From Sphingosinicella sp963974575 (GTDB lineage Bacteria; Pseudomonadota; Alphaproteobacteria; Sphingomonadales; Sphingomonadaceae): a stretch of DNA of 64,000 nt. Shown here piece after piece: positions 1 to 7,648 of the stretch. A program made the translations under genes and the position numbers. The notes beneath the pieces are model-generated. The model was not told the origin of the DNA, ran no database searches, and saw nothing but the letters and a program-made list of their open reading frames with translations. The first letter of the stretch is position 1, and every line of letters begins with the position of its first letter. The stretch spans positions 62,001 to 126,000 of the forward strand of contig NZ_CAXBBQ010000004.1 in assembly GCF_963974575.1 (NCBI RefSeq). The letters are read 5' to 3'.

Positions 1-2724
1 CAGGAAGCCGCCGCCGACGTCCAGCAGGCCGAAGACACCGGCGAGATCATCGTCACCGGCTCTCGAATCCAGCGCAGCGGTTTCACCGCGCCGACGCCCA
101 CAACCAACATTTCATCCGAAGACCTTGAACGCATCGCCGCGCCCAACATCGCGGACGCACTCAACCAGCTCCCCGCACTGCGCGCATCGCTGACGCCGTC
201 CACGTCCACCAACCTCTCCACCGCGCTCGGCGGCAACTTCCTCGACCTGCGCGGCATGGGCTTTCTTCGCACGCTGACGCTCATCGATGGACGGCGCTAT
301 GTGCCGACCACAACGACGGGCGCGGTCAACATCAGTACCATCCCGCAGGCGCTGATCGCGGGCACCGACGTCGTCACCGGCGGCGCCTCTGCTGCTTACG
401 GATCGGACGCCGTGGCGGGCGTCGTCAACCTTCGGCTGAACAACACGCTGGAAGGTGTCAAAGGTTCGATCCAGGGCGGCATCACCGACCATAACGATCA
501 CCGCAACTATCTCGCCTCGGCCGCCTTCGGCACCTATTTCGCCGGCGGACGCGGCCACCTTCTCGTCGGCGGCGAAGCGGCGCAGAACAGCGGCGTCGAC
601 AAGATGAGCGACCGCGGCTGGGGCGATAACCCGAGCGTGATCTTCAACCCCGCTTATGCTCTGGGCAACGGTCAGCCGCAGTATCTCGTCGTGGACGACG
701 CGCGGTCCTCAAACGCATCGTTCGGCGGCGTCATCAACAGCGTCAACTTCGCGGGCGGCACGAGCGGCCCCGGACCGTTGCGGGGCATTCAGTTCGCGCC
801 CGACGGAACGCCGATTCCCTTCACTTACGGCACCTCGGTGACCGCGACGACCATGAACGGTGGAGACGGCGTGCCGTCTACGGCCGATCTCGTCCTCGAA
901 ACGCCCGTGAAGCGCTACAGCGGTTTCGGCAGACTGTCCTATGAAGTCACCGACGACATCAAGGTCTTTGCCGAGTTCGCATACGGCCGCACCGAATCGA
1001 GCAACCTCAGCATCCTCGGCAACGATCAACTCACCATCCAGGCCGACAACGCCTACCTTCCCGAATCCATCCGTTCGACGATGGCGGCGAACAACATCAC
1101 GAGCTTCGTGATGGGCCGCAGTCTGAAGGATTACGGGCGCGGCGGTATCGACGTGACGACCGACACGTGGCAGGTCACCGGCGGCGCCGAAGGCAGCTTC
1201 AGCGATACCTGGAAATGGAACGCCTATTACGGCTTCGGCAAGACGCACAATCTCGCGCTCTTCACCGGCAACCGCATTACCGCCTACTGGCGGCAGTCGA
1301 TGGACGCCGTGTTCCACCCCGATACGGGCTCGATCGTCTGCCGTTCCTCCATCGCCGATCCTACGAACGGCTGCGTACCTATGAATCTGATCGGCGAAGG
1401 CAACGTCACGCAGCAGGCCAAGGATTATATCCTCGGCACCGCGGTCCGCGACTGGAAGGTCAAGCAGCGCGTGGCTGCGTTCACGATCAACGGCGAACCC
1501 TTCTCGACTTGGGCGGGTCCGGTTTCGCTCGCGTTCGGCGGCGAATACCGCAAGCAGTCGGTGGACGTGACCTCCGATCCGATGTCGATGGCGGGCGCGT
1601 TCCGCGTCGGCAACGCCCAGCCCTGGTATGGTAAAGTCAACGTGAAGGAAGGCTTCGCGGAGCTTCTCGTGCCGCTGGCCGCGGACCAGAGCTGGGCCAA
1701 GGCGATCGATCTCAACCTCGCGGGCCGCATCACTGATTACAGCACCTCGGGAACGGTCAAGACCTGGAAGATCGGCGCAACCTACGATGTGAGCGATTCG
1801 ATCAGGTTCCGCGCAACGCGCTCGCGCGATATTCGCGCGCCCAACCTCGACGAGATGTTCGCGGCGGGCAACACGTTCATCTTCGGCATCAACGATCCCA
1901 TTCTCGGTACAAACTATTCCGTGCAGAACATCCAGGGCGGCAATCCCGACCTGAAACCGGAACGGGCCGATACGCTCACCCTCGGCGTCGTCTTCACGCC
2001 GACGTTCTTCCCGCGTTTCCGCATGTCGGTTGATTACTACGACATCGACCTCAAGGGTGCGATCAACTCGCTCAGCACCGGCGCGATCGTCCAACGCTGC
2101 TACACGGACACGCCAGCGCTTTGCTCGCTCATCACGCGTCCGACGCCGACGAGCAACATTACAGTCATCCGCTCGTCACCCGCCAACTTCCAGAGCATCA
2201 AGGCGCGTGGGTTCGATATCGAAGTCGGCTACGGAACGCCTCTGTTCTCGGGCAATCTCGATCTGCGCGCTTTGGCGAACTACACCGACACGCTCGATCT
2301 CGTCGATGGCGTCAACACCACGCACTTCGCGGGTAATACCGAACTCATCAGCATCAACGGCGTCGGCGGCACGCCACACTGGAGATTCACGACGAGCGCG
2401 GCCTACACCACCGATGCCTTCAAGCTGGCGCTGACCGGGCGTTATGTCGGCGGCGGCAAGATCACGCAGAACAACGACGGATTGCCGGATGACAACCAAG
2501 GCTCGACCGACAAGCAGAAGGTCAACGGACGCCTGTATCTCGATATTTCGGGCGAGGTCACGCTGATCGACGACGGCAACCGCCGCGTCGCGCTGTTCGG
2601 CACGATCCAGAACCTCACCGACAATGATCCGCCGATCACCGCCTACAACGGCTACGGCACGACGCGTAGCCTCTACGACATGATCGGGCGCGTCTACAAC
2701 GCCGGTGTCCGCTTCAAGTTCTAA
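1..2724 (+). CDS. TonB-dependent receptor, 5' end cut by window
   Basis: The reading frame is open from base 1, so the signal peptide and most of the N-terminus lie upstream. The first visible residues include EIIVTGSRI, the usual start of the plug domain in sphingomonad receptors. Plug motifs follow (NFLDLRGMG, LTLIDGRRYV, DVVTGGASAAYGSDAVAGVVN), then a long outer-membrane beta-barrel ending in aromatic FKF. Such receptors import bulky substrates across the outer membrane using TonB energy. The gene lies next to an XRE-cupin regulator and D-amino-acid and peptide hydrolases, so I infer a peptide-like ligand, but the ligand itself is not visible. Family call is firm; substrate is inference. 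Confidence 0.95.
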   Translation, partial: QEAAADVQQAEDTGEIIVTGSRIQRSGFTAPTPTTNISSEDLERIAAPNIADALNQLPALRASLTPSTSTNLSTALGGNFLDLRGMGFLRTLTLIDGRRYVPTTTTGAVNISTIPQALIAGTDVVTGGASAAYGSDAVAGVVNLRLNNTLEGVKGSIQGGITDHNDHRNYLASAAFGTYFAGGRGHLLVGGEAAQNSGVDKMSDRGWGDNPSVIFNPAYALGNGQPQYLVVDDARSSNASFGGVINSVNFAGGTSGPGPLRGIQFAPDGTPIPFTYGTSVTATTMNGGDGVPSTADLVLETPVKRYSGFGRLSYEVTDDIKVFAEFAYGRTESSNLSILGNDQLTIQADNAYLPESIRSTMAANNITSFVMGRSLKDYGRGGIDVTTDTWQVTGGAEGSFSDTWKWNAYYGFGKTHNLALFTGNRITAYWRQSMDAVFHPDTGSIVCRSSIADPTNGCVPMNLIGEGNVTQQAKDYILGTAVRDWKVKQRVAAFTINGEPFSTWAGPVSLAFGGEYRKQSVDVTSDPMSMAGAFRVGNAQPWYGKVNVKEGFAELLVPLAADQSWAKAIDLNLAGRITDYSTSGTVKTWKIGATYDVSDSIRFRATRSRDIRAPNLDEMFAAGNTFIFGINDPILGTNYSVQNIQGGNPDLKPERADTLTLGVVFTPTFFPRFRMSVDYYDIDLKGAINSLSTGAIVQRCYTDTPALCSLITRPTPTSNITVIRSSPANFQSIKARGFDIEVGYGTPLFSGNLDLRALANYTDTLDLVDGVNTTHFAGNTELISINGVGGTPHWRFTTSAAYTTDAFKLALTGRYVGGGKITQNNDGLPDDNQGSTDKQKVNGRLYLDISGEVTLIDDGNRRVALFGTIQNLTDNDPPITAYNGYGTTRSLYDMIGRVYNAGVRFKF

Positions 2725-2731
2725 ATGCCTC

Positions 2732-2765
2732 GCGGGCGGTCCGGAGTTCTAGCCGGACCGCCCGC
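2732..2765. terminator. hairpin between convergent TonB receptor and regulator genes
   Basis: A perfect 13-bp inverted repeat (arms 2732-2744 and 2753-2765, 8-nt loop) begins 8 nt after the receptor stop and ends just before the convergent regulator's stop. It can act as a bidirectional terminator, although the downstream T-run is short (CTTTGTT). Confidence 0.7.
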
Positions 2766-2774
2766 AATACTTTG

Positions 2775-3449
2775 TTATGCAAGGTCCTTGGATAAAGGAT
2801 GAAGTGCCGACTTCAGGTCGGCATCGGTAGCCGAACAGATGGAGAGGATGCGGCAGGGACCATCTCCCACCGCGACATAGGCATGGCCCATGCTACCATC
2901 GAAATAGACCGAGTCCCCGGTGGACATCAGAGAGGGAGCGTAAAGGTCGCAATGGAATTCGCACTGGCCTTCAAGAACCAGCGCATACTCCTCGCCCGGA
3001 TGTCGCATCAGGTCGCCGAATTCAGCGATCGACCGCACGCGGACATCGATGATCATTGGATTAAGCGACTTGTTGAGAAGATCGGCGGAGGGATAGACGT
3101 AATCGTAGGTTGCGGTGCGTATCCTGGGACCATCGCCGGAACGCGTGATCGTGCGCCGTCCCGTAGTGAGCGACCGTCCCGTCCCGGAAGCGGGTTTCGG
3201 CGCCGCGAACAGACGCGTAATGTCGATGTCGAGACCGCGGCTGAGGCGCATCAACTTCTCGTAGCTGAGCGATATCTTGCCTGTTTCAACCTTGGACAAT
3301 GTCGAAATCGGCATACCGGTCCGCTTGCTCACTTCCGCAAGCGTCAGGCCGCGCTCCGTACGGATACCGCGCAAAACTTCGCCCGGGTCAATGTCCGCGG
3401 AAGAAACTGCAGCCGTAGGGCGCGCAGCACTGCGGTTTGCGGTAGACAT
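2775..3449 (-). CDS. XRE-family regulator with C-terminal cupin domain
   Basis: 224 residues from the ATG at 3449, chosen because AGGAGAGG lies just upstream; a longer reading from 3500 lacks a ribosome site. Residues ~24-80 are a Cro/C1 helix-turn-helix (LRGIRTERGLTLAEVSKRTG, then STLSKVETG). Residues ~130-206 are a cupin barrel with RHPGEEYALVLEG and a later His (H189). This HTH-cupin layout is typical of regulators such as PuuR that sense small metabolites, often amino acids or polyamines. It is transcribed divergently from the hydrolase operon at 3617-9991 and probably controls that operon and perhaps the receptor. The inducer is unknown. Confidence 0.88.
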   Translation of the reverse strand: MSTANRSAARPTAAVSSADIDPGEVLRGIRTERGLTLAEVSKRTGMPISTLSKVETGKISLSYEKLMRLSRGLDIDITRLFAAPKPASGTGRSLTTGRRTITRSGDGPRIRTATYDYVYPSADLLNKSLNPMIIDVRVRSIAEFGDLMRHPGEEYALVLEGQCEFHCDLYAPSLMSTGDSVYFDGSMGHAYVAVGDGPCRILSICSATDADLKSALHPLSKDLA

Positions 3450-3527
3450 TCTGATCCTCTCCTGTTGCCGCAAGTTAGCAGAGCAACGCCCCGCTGTCAT
3501 GGCCGCGAAACAATATCCGCTACATCA

Positions 3528-3558
3528 GATTTTTCAGAAATTGACAAATATGAAAATC
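3528..3558. promoter_or_regulatory. candidate operator/promoter in divergent regulator-operon spacer
   Basis: Between the regulator start (3449) and the first operon gene (3617), arms TTTTCA (3531-3536) and TGAAAA (3551-3556) flank a TTGACA -35-like hexamer at 3541-3546. This is a plausible binding site for the divergent regulator. No convincing -10 is visible, and a separate CGCCGC/GCGGCG hairpin lies at 3558-3578. Call rests on position and symmetry only. Confidence 0.35.
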
Positions 3559-3616
3559 GCCGCAGTCTCTTCGCGGCGGAACGCCCTTCTACCGACAAAC
3601 GATGAAAGGACTGCCC

Positions 3617-4624
3617 ATGCGCCGCGCTTCCATTATGGTTTTCGTCTCGGCTGCCCTTCTGGCCTCGGCGCCCCCCCTCACGGCACCCGCCCTGGCAGCA
3701 CCTGCGGTTGCCGCCACACAGAGCCGCCTTTCCGATGCGTTCAAGCTTTTTGCCGAGCAGACGGATGGGACCGTCGGCGTCGCGGTCCAGGCGATCGGCG
3801 GCAAGGAGATGGCCACGCTGAATGCGGGGACAACTTTCCCAATGGCGAGCACGTTCAAGATTGCCGTCGCCGGCAAGATCTTCGAGCGGATCGACAAAGG
3901 TGAACTGACGCTGGACCAGATGGTGACGGTCGACCCCAAGTTGCTCGTCGGCTCGTACGGAATGGCGATCCAGACACCGCATCCGGGCATTGCGCTTTCG
4001 GTTTACAACCTGCTCGAATTCATGATCACCCAGAGCGACAATACGTCCACCGACGTCCTCGTCCAGCTCGCAGGAGGTCCTGCGGGTGTAACCGCCTGGC
4101 TGCGCGGACAGGGCATTTCCGGCCAGCGTGTGGATGGTGACACGGCGCATCTCATCTACCGTGCGATGGGCATCGAGAACCCCAGCCTACCGACCTTCAA
4201 GGAAAACGTCGAAGCTGCCTACAAGGCTGACCCCACGATGCGCAGTCGCGGGCCAAACATTCCGTTCAATGCCGATCCGCGCGACGCCTCGACGCCCGAG
4301 GCGATGGTGCAACTGCTGCTCAGAATTCATTCCGGCAAGGCGATGAGCGCGAAGAGCACGAAGACGCTGATCGAGATCATGGAGCGCTGCCGCACCGGCG
4401 AGAAGCGGCTGAAGGGGCTGCTTCCCTCCGACACGGTGGTCGCGCACAAGACCGGAACGCTGAACTCTGTGGCGAATGACGTCGGGATCATCACGCTCCC
4501 GAACGGCAAACAGTTTGCCATCGCCGTGTTCGTGAAGGGCGACACCAAGGGCAAGGATGTGCAGGACAAGGTGATCGCGGACATCGCCCGTGTCGCCTAC
4601 GACCACTTCCTCACTGTCAACTGA
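3617..4624 (+). CDS. exported class A beta-lactamase-like serine hydrolase
   Basis: 335 residues from the ATG at 3617. AAAGGA at 3605-3610 gives good spacing and MRRASIMVFVSAALLASAP makes a clean signal peptide; the ATG at 3602 would lack a site. The class A fold motifs are S78-T-F-K81, S140-D-N142 and K278-T-G280. The omega loop is unusual: where class A enzymes carry E-x-x-L-N, this reads RVDGDTAHL, followed by about 40 extra residues before the usual PRDASTP. Loss of the deacylating Glu166 equivalent argues for a peptidase or D-amino-acid hydrolase rather than an antibiotic-resistance enzyme. It is the first gene of an operon with a D-aminoacylase and a VanX fusion. Confidence 0.85.
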   Translation: MRRASIMVFVSAALLASAPPLTAPALAAPAVAATQSRLSDAFKLFAEQTDGTVGVAVQAIGGKEMATLNAGTTFPMASTFKIAVAGKIFERIDKGELTLDQMVTVDPKLLVGSYGMAIQTPHPGIALSVYNLLEFMITQSDNTSTDVLVQLAGGPAGVTAWLRGQGISGQRVDGDTAHLIYRAMGIENPSLPTFKENVEAAYKADPTMRSRGPNIPFNADPRDASTPEAMVQLLLRIHSGKAMSAKSTKTLIEIMERCRTGEKRLKGLLPSDTVVAHKTGTLNSVANDVGIITLPNGKQFAIAVFVKGDTKGKDVQDKVIADIARVAYDHFLTVN

Positions 4625-4636
4625 GCACGGGACACG

Positions 4637-6307
4637 ATGATGAAGATGCGAACACAAGCCGCGCTTGGCGCGGTGCTGCTGACAGCATTCTCGCCGACGG
4701 CGCAGGCTGAGGACACTTGGGACTTTCTGATCACCAATGCGCGGATCGTGGATGGCAGCGGGAACCCATGGTTCCGGGGTGCTGTTGCGATTGACGATGG
4801 GAAGATCGCGTGGATCGGAAACGAGGCGACCGAGACCATGCGGGCTGCGCGGATCATTGATGCGAAGGATCGGGTTGTTTCGCCCGGCTTCATGGATTTC
4901 ATGGGGCAGAGCACGCTCGTTTACGTGACCAATCCAGCTTCGGCGCGGTCCAGGCTGACGCAGGGGATTACGGTGCATCTGAGCGGCGAAGGTGGATCGC
5001 CCGCGCCGCAGAACGAGACGACCCAGCCTGATCCCGTGATGATCCAGGGCAAGCCGTATCGCTGGCGCACCTACAAAGAGTATTTCGACATCCTCGAAAA
5101 ACTCGGCGTGCCGGTGAACGTGGTCCATAACGTCGGCGCCGCGCAGGTCCGCCGTGTCGTGATGGGCGTAGAGGATCGGAAGCCGACACCGCGCGAAATG
5201 GACGCCATGAAGACGCTGGTGGACGACGCGATGCGCGACGGCGCGTCGGGCCTTTCCACCGCGCTCATCTACCCGCCCGGAAACTACCAGACCACGGCGG
5301 AACTCGTCGAACTCGCGAAGATGGTGAAGCCGTACGGTGGCTTCTATTCCACGCATATGCGCAACGAGAGCAACCAGCTTCTCCAGGCCATCGACGAGTC
5401 GATCGCAATCGGCAAAGGCGCGGACATCCCCGTGCAGATCTACCACCTGAAAGCGGCCGGCGTGAAGAACTGGCCGCTGATGCAAAAGGCCGTCGACAAG
5501 ATCGCCGACGCGCGCACCGCGGGCCTCGACGTCACCACCGACATCTACCCCTACGTGCGCAACGGCATCGGCCTTGGCTCGTTCGTGCCGCCGTGGTCCT
5601 ATGCGAAGGGGGCGGAAGCCTTCTACAAGACCCTCGCGGACCCCAAGGTGCGCGCCGATCTCCGCAAGGTGGTGGAGACCGACACATCGTGGGAAAACTG
5701 GTACGACCATGTCGGGCAGGACTGGGCGAACGTCCAGATCACCGACGACCGGCTCGGCAAGGAACTCGCAGGCCTCAGCATTGCCGAAGCGGCCAAGCTG
5801 CGCGGCAAAGAGGTGTGGACGTTCGTGTTCGATACGATCGCCGAAGGCGGCGTCAGCGTCGCGCCGCTCAGCATGAACGAGGAGCAGAAGCGCATCGCGC
5901 TGAAGGCGCCGTTCGTGATGATCAACACGGACACATCGCCCGCAAGCCCCGACGTCGACGGCATCGCCACGCACCCGCGCGCCTACGGCACGATGCCGCG
6001 CGTGCTCGCGAAATACGTGCGCGAGGAGAAGGTGATCCCGCTGGAGGAAGCGATCCGGCGCATGACCTCGGCATCGGCGAACCGGCTCGGGCTGTTTGAT
6101 CGCGGCAGGCTGGGTGTCGGCTATGCTGCCGACGTTCTGATCTTCGACCCCGACACCGTTCAGGACCGCGCTACCTTCGAGAACCCGGCACAGTATTCGA
6201 CCGGCATGGACTACGTGTTCGTAAACGGCGTGCTTGCCATCGACGACGGCAAATTGACCGGCGCCCGGGCGGGCAAGGTGATCCGCTACGATCGCGCGCG
6301 AAAATAA
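4637..6307 (+). CDS. exported N-acyl-D-amino-acid deacylase-like amidohydrolase
   Basis: 556 residues with a signal peptide cleaved near AQAED. It belongs to the amidohydrolase superfamily and resembles D-aminoacylases, which release D-amino acids from N-acyl or peptide forms. Conserved features are the N-terminal beta segment LITNARIVDGSG, VVSPGFMD, STHMR (H240), IYHLK (H270), D432 in MINTD, and the C-terminal SANRLGLFDRGRLGVGYAADV. The first metal motif is changed: the usual HxH after PGFxD reads M89-G-Q91, and the cysteine ligand region reads GEGG with E118. A mononuclear site is likely. It starts 12 nt after the upstream hydrolase stop; the ribosome site is weak, suggesting coupling. Confidence 0.85.
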   Translation: MMKMRTQAALGAVLLTAFSPTAQAEDTWDFLITNARIVDGSGNPWFRGAVAIDDGKIAWIGNEATETMRAARIIDAKDRVVSPGFMDFMGQSTLVYVTNPASARSRLTQGITVHLSGEGGSPAPQNETTQPDPVMIQGKPYRWRTYKEYFDILEKLGVPVNVVHNVGAAQVRRVVMGVEDRKPTPREMDAMKTLVDDAMRDGASGLSTALIYPPGNYQTTAELVELAKMVKPYGGFYSTHMRNESNQLLQAIDESIAIGKGADIPVQIYHLKAAGVKNWPLMQKAVDKIADARTAGLDVTTDIYPYVRNGIGLGSFVPPWSYAKGAEAFYKTLADPKVRADLRKVVETDTSWENWYDHVGQDWANVQITDDRLGKELAGLSIAEAAKLRGKEVWTFVFDTIAEGGVSVAPLSMNEEQKRIALKAPFVMINTDTSPASPDVDGIATHPRAYGTMPRVLAKYVREEKVIPLEEAIRRMTSASANRLGLFDRGRLGVGYAADVLIFDPDTVQDRATFENPAQYSTGMDYVFVNGVLAIDDGKLTGARAGKVIRYDRARK

Positions 6308-6332
6308 AACAAAACCAGGAAACGAGAGACAA

Positions 6333-7619
6333 ATGAGCATCATCGTGCCGCCAGAATCACTCGATTGGCGGATAAAGGGCCTGCCTGCTGCGTGGCGTGG
6401 AGACGCTGCGACACTGGCCGGGGCCGGGCTTTCCATTCCAGGCGAGGACCTGATGCTGCCCGCAGCCGTGCTGCGCCGCTCGGCAATGGAACACAACAGC
6501 CGCTGGATGAAACGCTTTACCGAACTGACCGGGACGCAGATCGCCCCGCACGGCAAGACGACGATGAGCCCCGAACTGTTCGCCATGCAGATGGCGGACG
6601 GTGCCTGGGGGATTACCGCTGCGAACGCCTGCCATGTCCGCGCCTATCGCGCGTTCGGCATCGACAGGATCTTCATGGCGAACCAACTCGTGGGCCGCGA
6701 AAACATCGCCTATGTCGCGGCCGAACTGCGCGCCAATCCCGACTTCGATTTCTACTGCCTGGTGGATTCCATGCAGGCGATCGATCTCCTTGAGGCGGGC
6801 CTCGCCGAGGCACCCACGGGCAGACGCCTGCAAGTGCTGATCGAACTTGGCTTCCCGGGCGGCCGCACAGGCTTTCGCGACAATGCAGAAGCGCTGGCCG
6901 CGGCACAGAGGATCGCCGAGTCCCCCTTTGTCTGCCTGCGCGGAATCGAAGCGTTCGAGGGTATTGTTCAGGGCCTCGAAGCGACCGAACGCGACGCGAA
7001 GGTCGATGCCCTGCTGCAGCGGATCGTCCGCCTTGCCGAGCAATGCTACGATACCGGCCTGTTTTCCGGGGAAGCGATGCTGTCCGCCGGCGGATCATCG
7101 CTGTTCGACCGCGTTGCGCAAACCTTCGGCGAAGCCCGCAAGGAACGCCCCTTCCTCGTGCTGCTGCGCAGCGGCTGCTACCTCGTGCATGACAGCCACT
7201 TCTACCAACAGCTTATCGACCAGCTCGAAGCGCGGTCGCCGATTGCGGCAAGACTTGGCGAAGGTTTGCGTCCCGCACTGGAAGTCTGGGCGTATGTCCA
7301 CTCGCGGCCCGAACCGACACGCGTGATCGCAGGCTTTGGAAAGCGCGACATCGGCGAGGACGTGGCCCGCCCCACCCCGCTCGCCTGGGTCCGCCCTGGC
7401 CCGAGCGCGGCGCCAGTTCCGCTAAGCGATACGCACCGCGTCGTCCGCCTCGACGATCAGCACGCCTATATCGATGTGCCTGCGGAATCGCCGTTGCAGC
7501 CGGGCGACCTCATCAGCCTTGGCATTTCGCATCCGTGCACGACCTTCGACAAATGGAAGCTGCTGTATATCGTGGACGATGCGCTCGTCGTGACGGGATC
7601 GGTGCGCACATACTTCTGA
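6333..7619 (+). CDS. D-serine dehydratase-like / D-amino-acid deaminase (PLP fold type III)
   Basis: 428 residues, no signal peptide, so cytoplasmic. The N-terminal alanine-racemase-like barrel contains APHGKTTMSPE, with K75 as the probable PLP lysine. The C-terminal domain carries SHPC (H400, C402), matching the zinc-binding His-x-Cys of eukaryotic-type D-serine dehydratase and D-threonine aldolase relatives. These enzymes convert D-Ser or D-Thr-type substrates to keto acids or aldehydes. Third in the operon, 25 nt after the exported D-aminoacylase; it would consume D-amino acids released in the periplasm. Deaminase versus aldolase activity cannot be decided from sequence. AGGAAACGAGAG precedes the ATG. 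Confidence 0.85.
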   Translation: MSIIVPPESLDWRIKGLPAAWRGDAATLAGAGLSIPGEDLMLPAAVLRRSAMEHNSRWMKRFTELTGTQIAPHGKTTMSPELFAMQMADGAWGITAANACHVRAYRAFGIDRIFMANQLVGRENIAYVAAELRANPDFDFYCLVDSMQAIDLLEAGLAEAPTGRRLQVLIELGFPGGRTGFRDNAEALAAAQRIAESPFVCLRGIEAFEGIVQGLEATERDAKVDALLQRIVRLAEQCYDTGLFSGEAMLSAGGSSLFDRVAQTFGEARKERPFLVLLRSGCYLVHDSHFYQQLIDQLEARSPIAARLGEGLRPALEVWAYVHSRPEPTRVIAGFGKRDIGEDVARPTPLAWVRPGPSAAPVPLSDTHRVVRLDDQHAYIDVPAESPLQPGDLISLGISHPCTTFDKWKLLYIVDDALVVTGSVRTYF

Positions 7620-7648
7620 GCTGCCGCGGACAAAGAGGGAAAGACGGA

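Noticed and set aside
709..2094. 461-codon minus-strand frame inside the first TonB receptor
   Set aside because: Shadow of receptor barrel; Arg/Glu/His-rich with no recognisable fold.
4187..6586. Very long minus-strand open frame opposite the D-aminoacylase and its neighbours
   Set aside because: High-GC shadow: the plus-strand genes have signal peptides, motifs and ribosome sites, whereas this frame has Arg/His-rich composition without any domain.
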